Made by a program: the position numbers and the translations under genes | The notes under the pieces: generated by a model | What the model was told of the DNA's origin: nothing | What the model saw: only the letters and a program-made list of their open reading frames with translations | The model's database searches: none | From: Nitrosomonas sp. Is35 | Lineage (GTDB): Bacteria; Pseudomonadota; Gammaproteobacteria; Burkholderiales; Nitrosomonadaceae | Length of the DNA: 64,000 nt | Direction: 5' to 3' | NCBI RefSeq assembly: GCF_033063295.1 | Contig: NZ_JAWJZH010000001.1 | Span: 1,426,001 to 1,490,000 of the forward strand | Shown: piece by piece, positions 30,178 through 39,324 of the stretch | Position numbering within the stretch: the stretch's first letter is position 1 | Layout: the number at the start of each line of letters is the position of its first letter

Positions 30178-31338
30178 ATGAGCAAAAATCTTTCAAGACT
30201 TAAATGCATCACAATTTCATTCACTGGAATGTTGGCTGCTTCGATTCCGGCAGCTGCGGCTGCGGAGTGGTCGATTGTTGGTCTGGGCACTCTTGGCGGA
30301 ACATACAGTGTTGCGCAAGCGATTAACGATTCCGGTCAAGTGGTGGGCAATGGTAATGGCGTGGATCGTGCTTTCATAACCGGCGCAAATGGCATAGGAA
30401 TGAGCTATTTGGATACCCTTGGCGGAACCAGAAGTTTTGCTTCGGATATCAATAATGCCGGGCAGGTAGCCGGTTATTCTTTTACGGATACAGGCGATCT
30501 GCACGCTTTCATTACCGGACCCAACGGCGTGGGAATGTCTGATTTGGGCACCTTGGGTGGAGATTACAGCATTGCTTATGGCATTAACAATTTTGGGCAG
30601 GTAGTCGGAGTTTCTTCCACGGCGGGAAATGCAGCGTATCACGCTTTCATTACCGGTCCGAACGGCGTTGGAATGACCGACCTGGGAACTTTGAGCGGGG
30701 ATTATAGCGCGGCCTATAGCATTAACGATTCAGGGCAAGTAACGGGTGTCTCTTCCACTTCCGATGCACCCGCTCAGCACGCCTTTATAACCGGTGCAAA
30801 CGGTATTGGAATGACCGATTTGACTACCCTTAACGGCGCGACAGATAGTATTGGGCGAGCTATTAACAATTCAGGACAGGTCGTTGGATTTTCCGGATTT
30901 TATAATGACTTTACCGGTTATCAGCTTGTTGAAGCATTTATCAGCGATGCAGGAAGCTCGAATATTTCCGGTCTAGGCACGCCGATTGACAGCCGTGCGG
31001 ATGCTATCAATGATATGGGGCAAGTCGTGGGGGGGATAAACAGTTATTGCGACAATTGTATTCGCAGTGCCTTCCTCTATAGCGAAGGTACTATAACTGA
31101 TCTTTCGTTACTTGCGCCGGTCGTTGAAGCTGGATGGAGTGAGCTTTCGGCTGTCGGCATCAACAATCACGGGCAGATCATCGGCTGGGGGCATTTGGAA
31201 GGTGCTCCCGGTGGCGGCTCCCGGGCATTCCTGCTTTCTCCCATCGTTGCAGTACCAGAACCCGCAACTTATGCCATGCTGTTAGCTGGGTTGGGATTGC
31301 TAGGTTTCGTGCTGCGCCGCAGACAACAAACCATTTGA
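30178..31338 (+). CDS. HAF-repeat PEP-CTERM exported protein, 386 aa
   Basis: The protein has a signal peptide (to about residue 28, PAAAAA) and a body of tandem repeats of about 45-50 residues carrying the HAFITGPNGVGM signature, LGTLGG and INNSGQVVG. This is the extracellular HAF-repeat family, predicted to form a beta-propeller-like fold. It ends with a canonical PEP-CTERM signal (VPEPATYAMLLAGLGLLGF then RRRQQ), so exosortase processing at the cell surface is expected. AAGGGGA lies upstream of the ATG. Confidence 0.9.
   Translation: MSKNLSRLKCITISFTGMLAASIPAAAAAEWSIVGLGTLGGTYSVAQAINDSGQVVGNGNGVDRAFITGANGIGMSYLDTLGGTRSFASDINNAGQVAGYSFTDTGDLHAFITGPNGVGMSDLGTLGGDYSIAYGINNFGQVVGVSSTAGNAAYHAFITGPNGVGMTDLGTLSGDYSAAYSINDSGQVTGVSSTSDAPAQHAFITGANGIGMTDLTTLNGATDSIGRAINNSGQVVGFSGFYNDFTGYQLVEAFISDAGSSNISGLGTPIDSRADAINDMGQVVGGINSYCDNCIRSAFLYSEGTITDLSLLAPVVEAGWSELSAVGINNHGQIIGWGHLEGAPGGGSRAFLLSPIVAVPEPATYAMLLAGLGLLGFVLRRRQQTI
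30268..30855 (+). repeat. In-frame HAF-type protein repeats
   Basis: At least four repeat units of about 45-50 codons occur within the HAF gene, each with a HAF(I)TG-N-G(I/V)GM core. The DNA copies are similar but not identical, so they look like old duplications kept in frame. Confidence 0.8.
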
Positions 31339-31530
31339 CCAGCTGGTATTTACCGTGCGCTTTGACGGCTGAATGGTTAAAGCAATCGTGGGTAGTTGAG
31401 CGCGGTAGACAGGGGGACTCTCGATCGTGTTCACTTTGCTGTAGCTTTACCATGGCAGTGAAAGGGTAAGATACTGAATAGTGATTTCAGTGTACTTACC
31501 CTGCCAGTTAAGCGCATCAGTAGGATACTG

Positions 31531-32481
31531 TTATTGCAAAGCCTTGCGGATTGTTTCCGCTAATTCCTCAGCGACAAATTTGGCGATATAAGCATCAGCA
31601 CCAACCGATTTGACGTGTTTTTCATTGGTTTCACCCGTTAATGAAGAATGAATCACGACCGGGATGGATTTGAATCGTTGATCACTCTTGATGTTACGGG
31701 TCAGGGTGAAGCCATCCATTTCCGGCATTTCCAGATCGGTCAGGACCAGAGCGACTTTGTCCTGAATCGTCTTACCTTCGCTTGCGGCAGCCTCCGACAT
31801 GGCTTGAATCCGATTCCAGGCTTCCAGTCCGGTTTTGGTCATGACATAAGGAATATTAAGCGCTTTGAGTTCATTCTCAACCATACTGCGCGCCAATGGC
31901 GAATCGTCGGCAGCCAGAATGACTTTTCCATCGGGCAATTTGATCTCGGGGCCGATTTTATCGAGTGACATTTCTGCAATCTGCGCAGGGAGCACATCGC
32001 GCAGTATCTGTTCAACATCCAGCACTTGCGCCAGCCGGGAGCTTTCTGTGTTACCGTCGATACGAGCAATACTGGTGACCAATTTGCCGCCTTTGCCTTC
32101 TGCTGCGATCACTTGATTCCACTCCAAGCGCACAATTTCGCTGACTTCTTCGACAGCGAAAGCCTGGGTCGAGCGCGCATACTCAGTGACCAGCATGATC
32201 GGGAGTCCTTTTCTCGGCGTGCAGCCGACCACTTTAGGTAAATTGATCACGGTAATCACTTGACCGCGAACATTCGCTACACCCATCACATCAGGGGGGG
32301 CGTTGGCGATTTCGGTGATGGTGGGCATGACCAGGATTTCACGAATTTTGAATACATTGATACCGAATAATTCCCGTTGACCGTTGTTGGAAGCTTCACC
32401 CAGTCTAAACAACAACAGTTCAAACTTATTATTGGTAGTCAAATTGGTGCGTTCGTCAATTTCGTGCAATGCTGTGGTCAT
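31531..32481 (-). CDS. cheV: Chemotaxis coupling protein CheV
   Basis: CheV links chemoreceptors to CheA and is modulated by phosphorylation. The 316-residue protein has an N-terminal CheW domain (about 20-165, with VMGVANVRGQVITVINLP) and a C-terminal receiver domain (about 185-310) with acidic pocket AADDS and phospho-acceptor in VLTDLEMPEMDGF. I start at the ATG at 32481, preceded by GCGGAGC; the frame stays open for about 114 more codons upstream, but that part is not CheV-like and contains hydrophobic, cysteine-rich sequence. It stands apart from other chemotaxis genes. Confidence 0.93.
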   Translation of the reverse strand: MTTALHEIDERTNLTTNNKFELLLFRLGEASNNGQRELFGINVFKIREILVMPTITEIANAPPDVMGVANVRGQVITVINLPKVVGCTPRKGLPIMLVTEYARSTQAFAVEEVSEIVRLEWNQVIAAEGKGGKLVTSIARIDGNTESSRLAQVLDVEQILRDVLPAQIAEMSLDKIGPEIKLPDGKVILAADDSPLARSMVENELKALNIPYVMTKTGLEAWNRIQAMSEAAASEGKTIQDKVALVLTDLEMPEMDGFTLTRNIKSDQRFKSIPVVIHSSLTGETNEKHVKSVGADAYIAKFVAEELAETIRKALQ

Positions 32482-32880
32482 AAAATACGCTCCGCAAGTA
32501 AAGAATTTGAATCGATAGGCACAGTGTATCGTATCGATTATTAATGGAAGAACGATAGCAACGCTATAAAATGCCCGCTTCTTTGCGTTTTCAGCAAGCA
32601 CATGAGCTTCCTGCCAATTGAACATAAATCCGTTTTGCTGTAAGGCTGAAAGCGCCACTACAGGGTCCATGAAACATGTCATTACATGGCTGAACTTTAT
32701 TTCAAGTGGATTATCTGAATTAAGGCCGATTCTCCTTGTTTTCTCATGATTTAATAGAACGCAGGCCCAATAAGACTTAGCGGTAATTTTGCCGGAACCG
32801 GCTGTCACGGCACCTATATTCACATCGATTAATGCCGTTCATAGCACGCTGTAGTCACCGATCGTTATCCGGAGAGAAGA
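32482..32880. other. Intergenic region between divergent cheV and peptidase genes
   Basis: About 400 bases separating two divergent genes. The leftward frame of cheV is open across most of it, which is unusual for non-coding DNA, but I find no family resemblance. I could not identify a sigma-28-type promoter for cheV. The GGAGAGAAGA just before 32881 is the ribosome-binding site of the right-hand gene. Confidence 0.4.
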
Positions 32881-34284
32881 ATGGATGTATATACGAGCAT
32901 TCCCAAAGAATCAAAGCACTCGGCGTTAATCAAGGAATTCCGGATACTCTTTCTGAATCTTTATTGCGGTATTCAGTTACTGGCTTTTCGCCGAGGTGCA
33001 ACCGATCGGATAACCGTTTCTTACGATCAATTTATTCTGCTGCTGGGTTTTTATACGCTGACGGCACTGGCTGTTTCTTACGCAGCTACACCCAATCCTG
33101 TTTTCGATCTATCCGGACTCGGTTATTTGGGTGTTAAGTTACTGATTGCACTGGTGGTGGGATATGTTTTTGTGAAATTAACCGGAAACCAAAGCGATTT
33201 ACTCAGGATTCTGGTCATTACCTATTGCGTTTTGCCAGCGCTGTATTTGATTTCTTTTGCCCTTTTAGCTTATTTGCCAGTGACGGTTCTGGTAGCTGGT
33301 TATGTCGCTTTTATCGCGTGGGCCTTAGCGATTTGTTTTTATATCGCGCTGCAATTGCTGGAATGGAACAAACCTAAAGCGGCATTGATTGCCGCGCTGT
33401 GGCTGGGCGCTTCGTATCCGTTGGTCAATTTATCGTTCAGCTTTTGGTACGAAGGGTATGACGATGATAATGAGTTGGCCGCGTATTCCACCGGCGCGCT
33501 GCATGAAGTCAATCAGGAACATGTGTATTACAGCCAATACCGGCTTCTGAACAACGCCCTGGATCCGATAAAACCCGGTGTTACAGGCGTCAATGATCTT
33601 TTCTTTATAGGATTTGGTTCCGATTCCTCTCAGGATGTCTTCATGAAGGAAATTGGACATGTACAGCGTGTCATGGACGAACGCCTGGGTACATCGGGAC
33701 GATCTGTTGCACTGATAAATAACCTAAAAACGCTGGATACAACACCGTTGGCATCTTCGACAAACCTGAGAATTGCATTAAAGCATATTGGCAGCAAAAT
33801 GAATCCTGACGAAGACGTGGCGCTGCTCTACTTGACCAGCCACGGATCGATGGATCATGAACTTGCAGTGCAAATGTGGCCGCTTGAGCTGAATAATATC
33901 CGCCCGGAAGATATCAGAGCTTATTTGGATGATGCCGATATCCGCTGGCGCATTATTTTGATTTCGGCGTGTTACTCCGGCGGTTTTATCAAAGCGTTGC
34001 AGAACGAGTATTCGCTGATTTTTACCGCAGCCGCGCCGGATAAGGCTTCATTCGGCTGTTCAAATGAAAATGAATACACTTATTTTGGCGAAGCGCTGTT
34101 TAAAAATCTGGAAGATAAACCTTACCAGTTCGTTGAGCACTTCATTCAGGCGATGGAAAGAATCCGGCAACGTGAGCGCTACGAAAACCTTACGCCATCC
34201 GAACCGCAATTATTCATCGGTAATTTGATGAAAGAAAAATTGAAATTGCTGGAGCGGGATATTGTGAGTAGCGCCGCTCCTTAA
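32881..34284 (+). CDS. Membrane-anchored C13 (legumain-like) family peptidase
   Basis: The N-terminal half (to about 190) has four to five membrane segments resembling a Yip1-type domain; the C-terminal half is a caspase-fold peptidase domain. The catalytic pair is His321 in LYLTSHGSMDHE and Cys364 in ILISACYSGGFI, the arrangement of family C13 (clan CD, with legumain and GPI transamidase). A clan-CD peptidase on the cytoplasmic or periplasmic face of the inner membrane is implied; the substrate is unknown. GGAGAGAAGA precedes the ATG. It is convergent with ubiE, with only 14 bases between the stops. Confidence 0.85.
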   Translation: MDVYTSIPKESKHSALIKEFRILFLNLYCGIQLLAFRRGATDRITVSYDQFILLLGFYTLTALAVSYAATPNPVFDLSGLGYLGVKLLIALVVGYVFVKLTGNQSDLLRILVITYCVLPALYLISFALLAYLPVTVLVAGYVAFIAWALAICFYIALQLLEWNKPKAALIAALWLGASYPLVNLSFSFWYEGYDDDNELAAYSTGALHEVNQEHVYYSQYRLLNNALDPIKPGVTGVNDLFFIGFGSDSSQDVFMKEIGHVQRVMDERLGTSGRSVALINNLKTLDTTPLASSTNLRIALKHIGSKMNPDEDVALLYLTSHGSMDHELAVQMWPLELNNIRPEDIRAYLDDADIRWRIILISACYSGGFIKALQNEYSLIFTAAAPDKASFGCSNENEYTYFGEALFKNLEDKPYQFVEHFIQAMERIRQRERYENLTPSEPQLFIGNLMKEKLKLLERDIVSSAAP

Positions 34285-34298
34285 TGGCGGTTGTATGT

Positions 34299-35033
34299 TT
34301 AAAACTTGTAGCCTCGATGGAGCGCCACGATACCTGCGGTTAAATTGAAATACTCCACGCGGTCAAAACCGGCTTGTTCCATCAATTCCTTTAATTCAGG
34401 CTGGGAAGGGTGCATGCGGATCGATTCGGCTAAATACCGATAGCTTTCCGCATCGTCGGCGATCACTTTTCCCATGGCCGGAAGTAGCTTGAATGAATAG
34501 GTATCATAAGCGGGTTGCAGCGGTTTCCAAACTTTGGAAAATTCCAGCACGATAACCGTTCCGCCCGGCTTGATGACCCGGAGCATCTCTTTGAGCGCGA
34601 CATCTTTGTGCGTCATATTTCTCAGGCCGAATGCTACGCTGACGCAGTTGAAATAATTATCGGGAAAAGGCAATTTTTCGGCATCGCATTGCGCCACCGG
34701 CGTGGGTGTGCCTTCATCGATCATGCGATCGCGGCCGATGGATAACATGGAATTATTAATATCGGTCAGCCAAACTTCACCGGACTTACCTACTTTCTGT
34801 AAAAAGAGCGCGCTTAAATCACCGGTGCCTCCTGCAATATCCAACACCTTGTCGCCTTTTTTAACGCCGCTGACTTCAATGGTGAAACGCTTCCATACGC
34901 GGTGCAGACCGGCCGACATTAAATCGTTCATCAGGTTATAGCGTTCCGCTACGGAATGAAATACTTCCGCGACTTTGCCGGCTTTTTCTTCTTCTGCAAC
35001 GGTATTAAAGCCAAAATGGGTAGTTTTTGTCAT
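34299..35033 (-). CDS. ubiE: Ubiquinone/menaquinone biosynthesis C-methyltransferase UbiE
   Basis: UbiE C-methylates the benzoquinol ring in ubiquinone synthesis (and demethylmenaquinol where menaquinone is made). The protein is 244 residues. Motif I is [15 protein letters not shown], and the UbiE-specific [14 protein letters not shown] and [12 protein letters not shown] stretches are present. It is followed upstream on the same strand by the DUF971 gene, a conserved betaproteobacterial pair. Confidence 0.96.
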   Translation of the reverse strand: MTKTTHFGFNTVAEEEKAGKVAEVFHSVAERYNLMNDLMSAGLHRVWKRFTIEVSGVKKGDKVLDIAGGTGDLSALFLQKVGKSGEVWLTDINNSMLSIGRDRMIDEGTPTPVAQCDAEKLPFPDNYFNCVSVAFGLRNMTHKDVALKEMLRVIKPGGTVIVLEFSKVWKPLQPAYDTYSFKLLPAMGKVIADDAESYRYLAESIRMHPSQPELKELMEQAGFDRVEYFNLTAGIVALHRGYKF

Positions 35034-35084
35034 GACGGGAATTGAATTGTAGAGTGTGATGGCTGAATGATGACCGGTAAAAAT

Positions 35085-35495
35085 TTACTTGCAGGAATGC
35101 TGCGTGGCAGTGACCCGGTTTGCGGGTTCACGGCTGGCGCCTGCTTCGTCCATGCGCTGCAGATACCGTTGCCACATTTTATCCTGATTAAGACCGAAGT
35201 TATAGAGCAAGTCCCATGAATAAAGCCCGGTATTATGGCCGTCAGTAAAATTAAGCTGTATGGCATAATTACCAACCGGTTCGATTTTGATGATACTGAC
35301 CATTTTCTTACCGGTTTGCAGCACTTCCTGCCCGGGGCCATGTCCGCTGACTTCGGCAGAGGGCGAATAAACGCGCAAAAACTCACAGGGAAATTGGAAA
35401 GTTTTGCCATCGGAGAAAGCGATATCCAGAATTCTGGATTTTTGGTGTAACTTAATTTCAGTCGGATGAGGAGTGTCTTTGGTTAAACCGGCCAT
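35085..35495 (-). CDS. DUF971 (gamma-butyrobetaine hydroxylase-like N-terminal domain) protein
   Basis: The 136-residue protein has the DUF971 pattern: PTEIKLHQKSRILDIAF, FPCEFLRVYSPSAEV and the C-terminal DGHNTGLYSWDLLY. Related N-terminal domains occur in iron-sulfur-linked proteins and in gamma-butyrobetaine hydroxylase; the free-standing bacterial protein has been linked to iron-sulfur cluster handling, but no reaction can be assigned here. It is upstream of ubiE with a 51-base gap and probably cotranscribed. Confidence 0.88.
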   Translation of the reverse strand: MAGLTKDTPHPTEIKLHQKSRILDIAFSDGKTFQFPCEFLRVYSPSAEVSGHGPGQEVLQTGKKMVSIIKIEPVGNYAIQLNFTDGHNTGLYSWDLLYNFGLNQDKMWQRYLQRMDEAGASREPANRVTATQHSCK

Positions 35496-35581
35496 GTCGT
35501 ATTCACTGCATTGGGATTAAAAGCTGATGGGGTGCATTGTAGCAAACTGTACGGAAAAAATTGATCGATACAGGAATTTAT

Positions 35582-36304
35582 ATGACGGCAACAATATTGA
35601 TTGTGGAAGACGAAGCTGCGATACAGGAATTGATCACTTATAATTTGCAGCAAGCCGGTTATGAGACAGTTTGCGCGGATAATGCCGAGAAAGCCATGAT
35701 GCTGATCACGGCGGCATTGCCGGATCTGATTCTGCTGGATTGGATGCTGCCGGGAATGAGTGGCGTTGAATTCGCCCGGGTGCTGCGGCGTAACGAACGC
35801 ACACGCTTGATTCCGATCATCATGCTCACCGCACGTACGCAGGAAACCGATAAAGTCGCCGGGTTGGAAATGGGGGCGGACGATTACATCACCAAGCCGT
35901 TCTCGCCGCGTGAGCTGGTTGCGCGTATCAATGCCGTGTTGCGCAGACTGATTCCTGAAGCCTCCGACGAAGCGGTTGAAATCGATGGTTTGCGGCTTGA
36001 ACCGGTGAATCACCGCGTGACGGCCGGAAATCAGGAAATTGAATTGGGACCAACGGAATATCGCTTGCTGCATTTCATGATGACGCATACCGAACGGGTT
36101 TATTCACGCAGTCAATTGCTCGACCGTGTGTGGGGCGATCATGTGTTCGTTGAGGAGCGTACCGTCGACGTGCATATCCGCCGGTTGCGCAAAGCGCTAC
36201 AATTAGCGGGTAAGGATGAATGGATACAAACTGTCCGCGGCGCGGGTTACCGGTTTTCCGCGACAGCCGTGCGGTCAGTCAAGGATTCCGATTCTGACAG
36301 TTAA
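35582..36304 (+). CDS. phoB: Phosphate regulon response regulator PhoB
   Basis: This is a 240-residue OmpR/PhoB-family response regulator. The receiver domain has phospho-acceptor Asp53 in [13 protein letters not shown], Lys in [14 protein letters not shown], and the winged-helix DNA-binding domain ends in [10 protein letters not shown] start at the ATG at 35582, preceded by AGGAATTT; an upstream in-frame TTG adds seven residues without support. With phoR immediately downstream it should activate phosphate-starvation genes by binding Pho boxes. I could not identify a Pho box of its own upstream. Confidence 0.94.
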   Translation: MTATILIVEDEAAIQELITYNLQQAGYETVCADNAEKAMMLITAALPDLILLDWMLPGMSGVEFARVLRRNERTRLIPIIMLTARTQETDKVAGLEMGADDYITKPFSPRELVARINAVLRRLIPEASDEAVEIDGLRLEPVNHRVTAGNQEIELGPTEYRLLHFMMTHTERVYSRSQLLDRVWGDHVFVEERTVDVHIRRLRKALQLAGKDEWIQTVRGAGYRFSATAVRSVKDSDSDS

Positions 36305-36449
36305 ACTTTGATCGCTACGCATGGATACCAGGCCTATTAATTTAAGAAAAAATGCAAAGTTATTATTGTCGACCCATGAAACAGCCAATTCTCAAAACGA
36401 TCTCAGCCGGAATTTTCTTCACCTAATGACTTTTCTCAGGATTTATTAA

Positions 36450-37757
36450 GTGTCCGATATCTGGCAGCGTTCCTCTAACATTCTTTTTGTCATCTTCATT
36501 ACCGCGTTACTCTGGATGATTCTTGGCGCCGCGAATGCTTTGTTTTTCTTCGGCGTCGTCATGTTATGGATGGTGTTTCATCATATCCGTCACATCGTTG
36601 CATTGGAGCGCTGGCTGCAACTTTCCGATCATACACCGGCCAGTATTCCGGCGGGCTCCGGCGCCTGGGATGATGTTTTTGCCCATTTGGCGCGTTATGT
36701 GCGCCAGCATAGTCAAAGCCAGGAGTTACTCAGCTTGGCGCTGGAGCGCATGCAAAGTGTTACGTCCGCGATGCCTGATGGCATTGTGATTCTGGATGAA
36801 AATGACCGGATTGAATGGTGTAATCCGATTGCCGAACAGCATTTGGGGATTAATCTGTCACTGGATGCAGGGCAGCAAATTACCTATCTGGTCAGGCAAA
36901 TACCGTTTGTGACGTATCTTGCCGCGGGCCAGTTCAGCAATCCTCTGATTCTGAAACAAACGCGCCAGCACGGCATCATCGTTTCGCTGCAATTAGTGCC
37001 GTACGGTTATAACCAGAAACTACTGATCAGCCGCGATATTACGCGTTTTGAAAAAATAGAAACGATGCGGCGCGACTTTATCGCCAATGTCTCTCATGAG
37101 TTGCGCACGCCGCTGACCGTCATCGGCGGGTTTCTTGAAACCTTATCAGCCGATGAGCAGGTCAATACCGGTTTCAATAAGCGTGCCCTGGCGTTAATGA
37201 CGGAACAAACATTCCGCATGCAACGGTTGATTGAAGATTTGCTGATTTTGTCGCGACTGGAAAATGAACAGAATAAAGTGAGCGAAAAGACCGTGGATGT
37301 CGTGAATTTGCTGCACGCTGTTCTGCAGGACGCTGAATCGCTCAGCGGGGGGCGCCACCAAATCAAATTGAATGTTGCCGCGAAAGATCAATTATTGGGC
37401 AGCGAGGAAGAATTGCGCAGCGCATTTGGCAACCTGATCAGCAATGCCATTCGCTACACCCCGGATCGGGGCGAGATTACGATCAATTGGGAGAAACGCA
37501 ACGGGCAGGGGGTATTCTGGGTGCAAGACAGCGGCATCGGCATCGAACCGGAACACATTCCCCGTTTAACGGAACGCTTTTATCGCGTCGATAGCAGCCG
37601 TTCACGGGAAACCGGCGGCACCGGATTGGGACTCGCGATTGTCAAACATGTATTGAACCGGCACGAGGCACGCCTCGAAATTACCAGTCAGGTCGGTAAA
37701 GGCAGCCGGTTCACGATCTGGTTTCCCGCCAAACGGCTGGTATCGGCTGATGTGTGA
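36450..37757 (+). CDS. phoR: Phosphate regulon sensor histidine kinase PhoR
   Basis: PhoR phosphorylates PhoB when phosphate is scarce. The 435-residue protein starts with GTG preceded by AGGATT, has two N-terminal membrane segments (about 8-45), a PAS domain (about 105-205, MPDGIVILDENDRIEWCN) and a histidine kinase core. The phospho-acceptor is His216 in NVSHELRTPLTVI; ATP-binding boxes include NLISNAIRYTP, VQDSGIGIE and GGTGLGLAIVKH. It follows phoB by 145 bases. Confidence 0.94.
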   Translation: MSDIWQRSSNILFVIFITALLWMILGAANALFFFGVVMLWMVFHHIRHIVALERWLQLSDHTPASIPAGSGAWDDVFAHLARYVRQHSQSQELLSLALERMQSVTSAMPDGIVILDENDRIEWCNPIAEQHLGINLSLDAGQQITYLVRQIPFVTYLAAGQFSNPLILKQTRQHGIIVSLQLVPYGYNQKLLISRDITRFEKIETMRRDFIANVSHELRTPLTVIGGFLETLSADEQVNTGFNKRALALMTEQTFRMQRLIEDLLILSRLENEQNKVSEKTVDVVNLLHAVLQDAESLSGGRHQIKLNVAAKDQLLGSEEELRSAFGNLISNAIRYTPDRGEITINWEKRNGQGVFWVQDSGIGIEPEHIPRLTERFYRVDSSRSRETGGTGLGLAIVKHVLNRHEARLEITSQVGKGSRFTIWFPAKRLVSADV

Positions 37758-37826
37758 TGCTTGCAGTTGATTCTCGCCGGTTTTTTTGTCCAACCTGTGT
37801 ATCAAGCGTTTCCACTCGACTCATCG

Positions 37827-37855
37827 GAGGAATGCCGTTAAACATTCCTCATTTT
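37827..37855 (+). terminator. Intrinsic terminator after phoR
   Basis: GAGGAATG at 37827-37834 and CATTCCTC at 37843-37850 form an 8-bp perfect stem with an 8-base loop, followed by ATTTTT. It is oriented to stop the phoB-phoR transcript and overlaps the stop codon of the convergent lipoprotein gene. Confidence 0.75.
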
Positions 37856-38049
37856 TCCGGTTCGGTATTTTTTTCTTTTTCCTTGCTGTCGGGAATAACC
37901 GCGTCGGCAACGGCGCCAACCGCTTTAACAGTGACTTTGGCTGCGGTCGCAGCAGTAGTGACGACCGCATCGGCAACCGCTATGACAGCGCATCCTGTCA
38001 AATGCAGCAGGCATAGTAATGCGATAAACAATCGGGAAGTGGAAGACAT
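37849..38049 (-). CDS. Small alanine/valine-rich lipoprotein, 66 aa
   Basis: This short protein has a type II signal peptide with lipobox LTGC (Cys20) and a mature part of valine/alanine-rich pseudo-repeats (VADAVVTTAATAAKVTVKAV) ending in a charged tail. It resembles small lipoproteins seen widely in proteobacteria, with no known function. It is convergent with phoR. Confidence 0.7.
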   Translation of the reverse strand: MSSTSRLFIALLCLLHLTGCAVIAVADAVVTTAATAAKVTVKAVGAVADAVIPDSKEKEKNTEPEK

Positions 38050-38231
38050 AGCGATGGCATTATGACAGCATGTTGGGTTGGATGAAATGTGAAAGCCGGA
38101 GTTAGGCGGTTTTTCTGGGATTTATGCCGCTTTCCAACTTACGAACTGATTGCCATCGCTGATCCTGGATGACGTAGGCTTTCCATTTGCTGTGAACAAC
38201 AATCAGATTCAACAAGGTGGCTAACGGCAGC

Positions 38232-38945
38232 TCAAACGTGCCACGAATTAGCGTCGGCTGGAATTATTTGCTCGATATCCACTGCACTTCCGATGGCGGC
38301 AAGAAACAGGAAGCTAACAAAGAAAGCGATAGCAAAAATCACCCGTAGCAGACCAATCTGCTCATGCGCAACAGTGAATCCATTATCTTTGTCCCAGCTG
38401 GTTATACCGTTCTTTGTCAATTTGTTATACGACATTATGAGAGTGATGAGACTGATAAGTGGAAATCCAATACCTAAACCGCACCACCAAACCTTAAAAC
38501 TTCTTGAGAAAGCAGTTGAATAATCCGGTGTCTCTCCTGACGGTGGTATAAGGCGGATCTTGAAAAGCCACTTGCCGGGCGTTGTACCAGTTGTTGAAAG
38601 GAATAACGATTCGATGAACACCCAAGCAAAAAATACGCTAAACCCAAACAATTGATCAAATTGATCACTATTCTGCTCGCTGAGCGCGTCTGGATAGAGG
38701 AAGCTGATGACTATGCCACTCACGATGGAGATCAAGTAGAGGTCGAACATACGCGCCCAGTAGCGAACCCACGGGCGAATTTGGGCAACAGAAGCAGTAG
38801 CCTGTATTGGCATGGGCAAAGTAGTCGACAAAACTACATTGGGTTCTGGCACAGTTTTCTGATCCGTGGCTTCCAGAGGTGCTCCGCAATGCCTGCAAAA
38901 CTTCGCATCATCTATTATTTCCTTGCCACATTGCGTACAAAACAT
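38232..38945 (-). CDS. Zinc-ribbon RDD-family membrane protein
   Basis: The N-terminus is a zinc ribbon with CxxC pairs (FCTQCGKEI and FCRHCGAP). Then comes an RDD domain with three membrane segments in the C-terminal two-thirds, starting near RYWARMFDLYLIS (the R and D D residues that name the family) and TTPGKWLFKIRL. RDD proteins are poorly characterised; some act in ion homeostasis. It has its own start at 38945 and no close same-strand partner. Confidence 0.85.
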   Translation of the reverse strand: MFCTQCGKEIIDDAKFCRHCGAPLEATDQKTVPEPNVVLSTTLPMPIQATASVAQIRPWVRYWARMFDLYLISIVSGIVISFLYPDALSEQNSDQFDQLFGFSVFFAWVFIESLFLSTTGTTPGKWLFKIRLIPPSGETPDYSTAFSRSFKVWWCGLGIGFPLISLITLIMSYNKLTKNGITSWDKDNGFTVAHEQIGLLRVIFAIAFFVSFLFLAAIGSAVDIEQIIPADANSWHV

Positions 38946-39324
38946 CGAATTTCCCTTTGCTCCAATGCTATGATTAAAATCGCACGTTCAAAATAACGCA
39001 ATATAGTACGTCATAAATGAAATCTAAAATATGGTAGTTTACGGCACTTTCTGATACTTCCAACTAATTGACCCATTTAGCTTTGTCATCATGCCAAATT
39101 TATTTCGTTCTTCAAGTTTGGGAACGTAACGCTATCGATGCATAGCCAATCTGATTTTCTCCAGCACGCGTAAAACCGTCTATTTTGGCGCTTCAATATT
39201 CAACTGCATAAAATCGCTGCTCACGGTTCCGGATTGCACGCCGGGATTCAGGCCGATACCGGCTGGGTGGATGAAGAAGCTCAATGGTTGGCGATTTTGT
39301 TGATGTTGGGGTTCGTTCTTCACC
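38946..39324. other. Intergenic region holding a patB 3'-end remnant
   Basis: The interval contains a decayed 3' end of a patB-like gene at 39132-39290, listed separately. The part 38946-39130 is AT-rich and holds the upstream region of the RDD gene; I found no attC-like site in it. Confidence 0.6.
39132..39290 (-). pseudogene. Decayed 3' end of a patB/malY-like aminotransferase gene
   Basis: On the minus strand about 52 codons read as a diverged copy of the C-terminus of the PatB protein encoded at 41022-42191. Shared features are FFIH, AG(I/V)GLNPGVQ, then DFMQLNIEAP against GFMRLNIGAP, and TVLRVLEKIRLAM against TVLVVLERIKRAM. The frame is kept but broken by an internal TAG at 39180-39182, and the 5' part of the gene is missing. 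It lies in the same orientation as the intact gene, on the other side of the integron-like island, so the two 3' ends form diverged direct repeats. Confidence 0.8.

Noticed and set aside
30268..30855. Regularly spaced repeats as a CRISPR array
   Set aside because: The repeats are in frame, diverged and encode HAF protein repeats.
38101..38107. GTTAGGC (GCCTAAC on the minus strand) as another attC end, preceded by a 50-codon open frame ending at its TAA
   Set aside because: No partner core site or hairpin lies within attC distance, and the small frame has no start or recognisable product.
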